Origin: Pseudomonas baltica
GTDB lineage: Bacteria > Pseudomonadota > Gammaproteobacteria > Pseudomonadales > Pseudomonadaceae
DNA length: 64,000 nucleotides
Assembly: GCF_031880315.1 (NCBI RefSeq)
Contig: NZ_CP134771.1
Location: forward strand, 5,275,001 to 5,339,000
Reading direction: 5' to 3'
Below the pieces are notes generated by a model. That model made no database searches, was not told the origin of the DNA, and worked only from the letters and a program-made list of their open reading frames with translations. Shown piece after piece: positions 61,077-64,000 of this stretch. The translations under genes were made by a program, and so were the position numbers. Position 1 is the stretch's first letter; each line of letters opens with the position of its first letter.

Positions 61077-64000
61077 ATGGCCAGAAAACCTAAGGCAGCC
61101 AAGTTCATCGAAGACCCGCTCTGGTACAAGGACGCGGTCATTTACCAAGTGCATGTAAAGTCTTTTTTCGACTCCAACAACGACGGCATCGGTGACTTTC
61201 CCGGCCTCATCGCCAAGCTCGATTACATCGCCGAGCTGGGGGTCAATACCATCTGGCTGTTGCCGTTCTATCCGTCGCCACGGCGTGACGACGGCTACGA
61301 TATCGCCGAATACAAGGCCGTGCACCCCGACTACGGCACCATGCACGACGCCAAGCGTTTCATCGCCGAGGCGCACCAGCGTGGCTTGCGCGTGATCACC
61401 GAACTGGTCATCAACCACACTTCGGACCAGCACCCCTGGTTCCAGCGTGCGCGCCATGCCAAGGCCGGATCCAAGGCGCGGGACTTTTACGTGTGGTCCG
61501 ACAGTGATGCCAAGTACGACGGCACGCGGATCATCTTCCTCGACACCGAAAAATCCAACTGGACCTGGGACCCGGTCGCCGGCCAGTACTTCTGGCATCG
61601 TTTCTACTCGCACCAGCCGGACCTCAACTTCGACAACCCGCAGGTGATGAAGGCGGTGATCGGCGTGATGCGTTATTGGCTCGACCTGGGCATCGATGGC
61701 CTGCGCCTGGACGCCATCCCGTACTTGATCGAGCGCGACGGCACCAACAACGAGAACCTGCCCGAGACCCACGCGGTGCTCAAGCAGATCCGCGCCGAAA
61801 TTGACGCCAATTACCCCGATCGCATGCTGTTGGCCGAGGCCAACCAATGGCCCGAGGACACCCAGCTGTATTTCGGCGACGCCAAGGGCCCCAATGGTGA
61901 CGAATGCCATATGGCCTTCCACTTCCCGTTGATGCCGCGCATGTACATGGCCGTGGCCCAGGAAGACCGGTTTCCGATCACCGACATCTTGCGTCAGACC
62001 CCGGAGATCCCCGCCAACTGCCAGTGGGCGATCTTCCTGCGCAACCATGACGAGCTGACCCTGGAGATGGTTACCGACAAGGAGCGCGATTACCTGTGGA
62101 ACTACTACGCCGCCGACAGCCGCGCGCGCATCAACCTCGGTATTCGCCGACGGCTGGCGCCGTTGCTCGAGCGTGACCGGCGTCGTGTAGAACTGCTCAA
62201 CAGCCTGCTGCTGTCGATGCCCGGCACGCCGACGCTGTATTACGGCGACGAAATCGGCATGGGCGACAACATCTACCTGGGCGACCGCGACGGTGTGCGC
62301 ACGCCCATGCAGTGGTCGATCGACCGCAACGGTGGTTTTTCGCGCGCCGACCCGGCCAGCCTGGTGCTGCCGCCGATCATGGATTCGCTCTACGGCTACC
62401 AGTCGGTCAACGTCGAAACCCAGGCCAGCGATCCACACTCGCTGCTCAACTGGACGCGGCGCATGCTCGCCGTGCGCAAGCAGCAGAAGGCCTTTGGCCG
62501 CGGTACGTTGAAGATGCTGTCGCCGAGCAACCGGCGCATCCTTGCTTATCTGCGTGAGTACACCAACGCCGACGGCAAGGTCGAGATCATCCTCTGTGTG
62601 GCCAACGTTTCGCGGGCGGCGCAAGCGGCCGAGTTGGATCTGTCGGCCTATGCCGGCATGGTCCCGGTGGAGATGCTTGGCGGTGCGGCGTTCCCGCCGA
62701 TCGGTCAACTCAATTTCCTGCTCACTCTGGCCCCTTACGGGTTCTACTGGTTTCTATTGGCCTCGGAGAATCAAATGCCCAGCTGGCACGTTGAACCGGC
62801 CCAAAGCCTGCCGGACTTCCTCACTCTGGTGCTGAAAAAGCGCATGGAGGAACTGCTCGAGTCGCCCTCGCGCGAATCGCTGGAAAACACCGCGCTCACC
62901 CAGTACTTGCCCAAGCGCCGCTGGTTCGCCGGCAAGGACAGCGCTATCGACAAGGTGAACATCGCCTACGGCGTGCGCTTCGGTACCGCGCAGGCGCCGG
63001 TGCTGCTCAGCGAGATCGAAGTCACCAGCGCTGGCGTGGTCAGCCGCTATCAGTTCCCGTTCGGGTTGCTTGGCGACGATCAGATCGCCAGCGCGCTCCC
63101 TCAGCAGCTGGCGCTGTCGCGGGTACGCCGCGGCCGTCAGGTGGGCTTGATCACCGATGCGTTCGCGCTGGAGACCTTCATTCATTCGGTGCTCGCCGCG
63201 GTGCAGGCCAATCAGACGCTGCCATGCAGCGAGGGCGAACTGCGTTTCGAACCGACCGCCGAGTTGACCCGGCTCAATTTGGGCAGCGATGCGCAGATTC
63301 GCTACCTGTCCGCCGAGCAATCCAATAGCTCCGTAGTGATCGGCGCCGCTATGGTGCTCAAGATGATCCGCAAGGTCAGCGGCGGCATCCACCCCGAGCT
63401 GGAAATGGGCGCCTACCTCACCAGCGCCGGCTACCAGAATATTTCGCCGCTGCTGGGCTCCGTCCAGCGCGTCGACGCCCAGGGTCTGCCGCACCTGTTG
63501 ATGATCGCTCAGGGCTTTTTGGCCAACCAGGGCGACGCATGGGAATGGACTCAGAACAATCTGGAGCGTGCGGTGCGCGACGAGATGGCCAGTGTCCGCT
63601 CCGAGCAGGATCAACACTATAACGCCCTGGTGGAGCTGGCCGATTTCGCTGCCATGCTCGGCAAGCGCCTGGGCGAAATGCACAAGGTGCTGGCCGCGCC
63701 TACCGACAATGCCGATTTTCGTGCCAGCCCGAGCAAAAAGAAGGACGCTCAGGCATGGAGCAAAAGCATCAAGGCGCAGGTCGAACGTGCACTGCAATTG
63801 CTCGAACAACATAAAGGCAACCTCGATGACGAAAACCGCACGCTGGTGGCCGACCTGTTGAGCCAGCGCAAATCGCTGCTCAGCCACGTCGATACACTCA
63901 GCCAGCAGGCTACCGGTGGCTTGATCATGCGTGTGCACGGCGACTTGCACTTGGGCCAGGTGCTGGTGGTGCAGGGCGACGCCTATCTGATCGACTTCGA
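61077..64000 (+). CDS. treS: Trehalose synthase fused to maltokinase (partial, runs off the window)
   Basis: The frame from ATG 61077 is open to the window end, 974 codons. The first part (about residues 1-560) is a GH13 trehalose synthase that interconverts trehalose and maltose: AVIYQVHVKSFFDSNNDGIGDF, nucleophile in DGLRLDAIPYL, acid in LLAEANQWPED and FLRNHDELTLEM. The second part (from about 580) is a maltokinase (Pep2) with QYLPKRRWFAGKD near its start and the kinase motif VHGDLHLGQVLV just before the cut end, where YLIDF begins the metal-binding motif. The fusion turns trehalose into maltose-1-phosphate for GlgE. AAGGA lies about 9 nt upstream of the ATG. Confidence 0.95.
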   Translation, partial: MARKPKAAKFIEDPLWYKDAVIYQVHVKSFFDSNNDGIGDFPGLIAKLDYIAELGVNTIWLLPFYPSPRRDDGYDIAEYKAVHPDYGTMHDAKRFIAEAHQRGLRVITELVINHTSDQHPWFQRARHAKAGSKARDFYVWSDSDAKYDGTRIIFLDTEKSNWTWDPVAGQYFWHRFYSHQPDLNFDNPQVMKAVIGVMRYWLDLGIDGLRLDAIPYLIERDGTNNENLPETHAVLKQIRAEIDANYPDRMLLAEANQWPEDTQLYFGDAKGPNGDECHMAFHFPLMPRMYMAVAQEDRFPITDILRQTPEIPANCQWAIFLRNHDELTLEMVTDKERDYLWNYYAADSRARINLGIRRRLAPLLERDRRRVELLNSLLLSMPGTPTLYYGDEIGMGDNIYLGDRDGVRTPMQWSIDRNGGFSRADPASLVLPPIMDSLYGYQSVNVETQASDPHSLLNWTRRMLAVRKQQKAFGRGTLKMLSPSNRRILAYLREYTNADGKVEIILCVANVSRAAQAAELDLSAYAGMVPVEMLGGAAFPPIGQLNFLLTLAPYGFYWFLLASENQMPSWHVEPAQSLPDFLTLVLKKRMEELLESPSRESLENTALTQYLPKRRWFAGKDSAIDKVNIAYGVRFGTAQAPVLLSEIEVTSAGVVSRYQFPFGLLGDDQIASALPQQLALSRVRRGRQVGLITDAFALETFIHSVLAAVQANQTLPCSEGELRFEPTAELTRLNLGSDAQIRYLSAEQSNSSVVIGAAMVLKMIRKVSGGIHPELEMGAYLTSAGYQNISPLLGSVQRVDAQGLPHLLMIAQGFLANQGDAWEWTQNNLERAVRDEMASVRSEQDQHYNALVELADFAAMLGKRLGEMHKVLAAPTDNADFRASPSKKKDAQAWSKSIKAQVERALQLLEQHKGNLDDENRTLVADLLSQRKSLLSHVDTLSQQATGGLIMRVHGDLHLGQVLVVQGDAYLIDF

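Noticed and set aside
60477..62708. A 743-residue minus-strand frame opposite glgE and treS
   Set aside because: It spans two genes with unmistakable GH13 motifs on the plus strand, so it is a shadow.

Overview
The window is chromosomal DNA from a fluorescent-group Pseudomonas (fluorescens/putida-like). It opens with the last 43 nt of a 16S rRNA gene and a typical Pseudomonas rRNA operon (tRNA-Ile, tRNA-Ala, 23S, 5S). The DNA is GC-rich with many ATGA-type gene overlaps. It carries a Pseudomonas-type REP pair, an OprD-family porin, PAS/GGDEF/EAL and MHYT/GGDEF/EAL proteins, and the glgE-treS/maltokinase genes common in this genus. I see no transposase, integrase, phage module or CRISPR array. 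The 4-53 kb stretch is an accessory metabolic region made of successive regulator + transporter + oxidoreductase modules.

Layout. 1-3.9 kb: rRNA operon, terminator and a REP inverted pair. 4-7.9 kb: LysR regulator divergent from a quinone reductase, then a leuC/leuD-like isomerase pair. 7.9-10.6 kb (minus strand): a second LysR regulator, a fluoroacetate/haloacetate-type dehalogenase and a GntR/FCD regulator. 10.9-19.6 kb (plus strand): one tightly packed operon with an Fbp-type ABC importer, a 4,5-dihydroxyphthalate decarboxylase-like protein, a DszC-like flavin monooxygenase, an NtaA/DmoA-type FMN monooxygenase and an MmgE/PrpD protein. 19.7-31.2 kb: a MocR regulator divergent from a Dpp-type ABC importer, flavin monooxygenase, TauD-like dioxygenase, acyl-CoA-dehydrogenase-like enzyme and class II aldolase. 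A four-domain rhodanese (31.2-32.9 kb) faces that operon.

33-35.5 kb is a zone of decay: a hypothetical gene, an alpha/beta-hydrolase remnant, an orphan sugar-binding protein and a frameshifted, truncated inositol-dehydrogenase remnant. 35.5-40.6 kb: another NtaA-type monooxygenase, a YgdR-like lipoprotein, a cytochrome b561 and a GAF-PAS-GGDEF-EAL protein. 40.6-47.4 kb: the 5-oxoprolinase genes pxpC-pxpB-pxpA, a LysR regulator, a porin and the DUF969/DUF979 membrane pair, read as one 5-oxoproline uptake and hydrolysis locus. 47.5-53.6 kb: two LigI-like amidohydrolases flanking two MFS transporters and a HutC-type GntR regulator, with a secreted Gly/Ser-rich small protein. 53.8-58.7 kb: MHYT-GGDEF-EAL protein, SDR, MHS-type MFS transporter and a 58-residue Pro/Asp-rich protein. 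59-64 kb: glgE and treS-maltokinase, the latter cut by the window end.

The most interesting parts are the two monooxygenase/ABC operons at 10.9-19.6 and 21.4-32.9 kb. Their gene content suggests scavenging of heteroatom-containing organic compounds (organosulfur, or an aminopolycarboxylate-like compound for the first). The second is controlled by an unusual MocR protein that lacks the PLP-binding lysine. Its intergenic region holds repeated TGAACATAA motifs placed just upstream of a good sigma-70 promoter. Functions are read from sequence motifs and recalled family knowledge; no database search was run.
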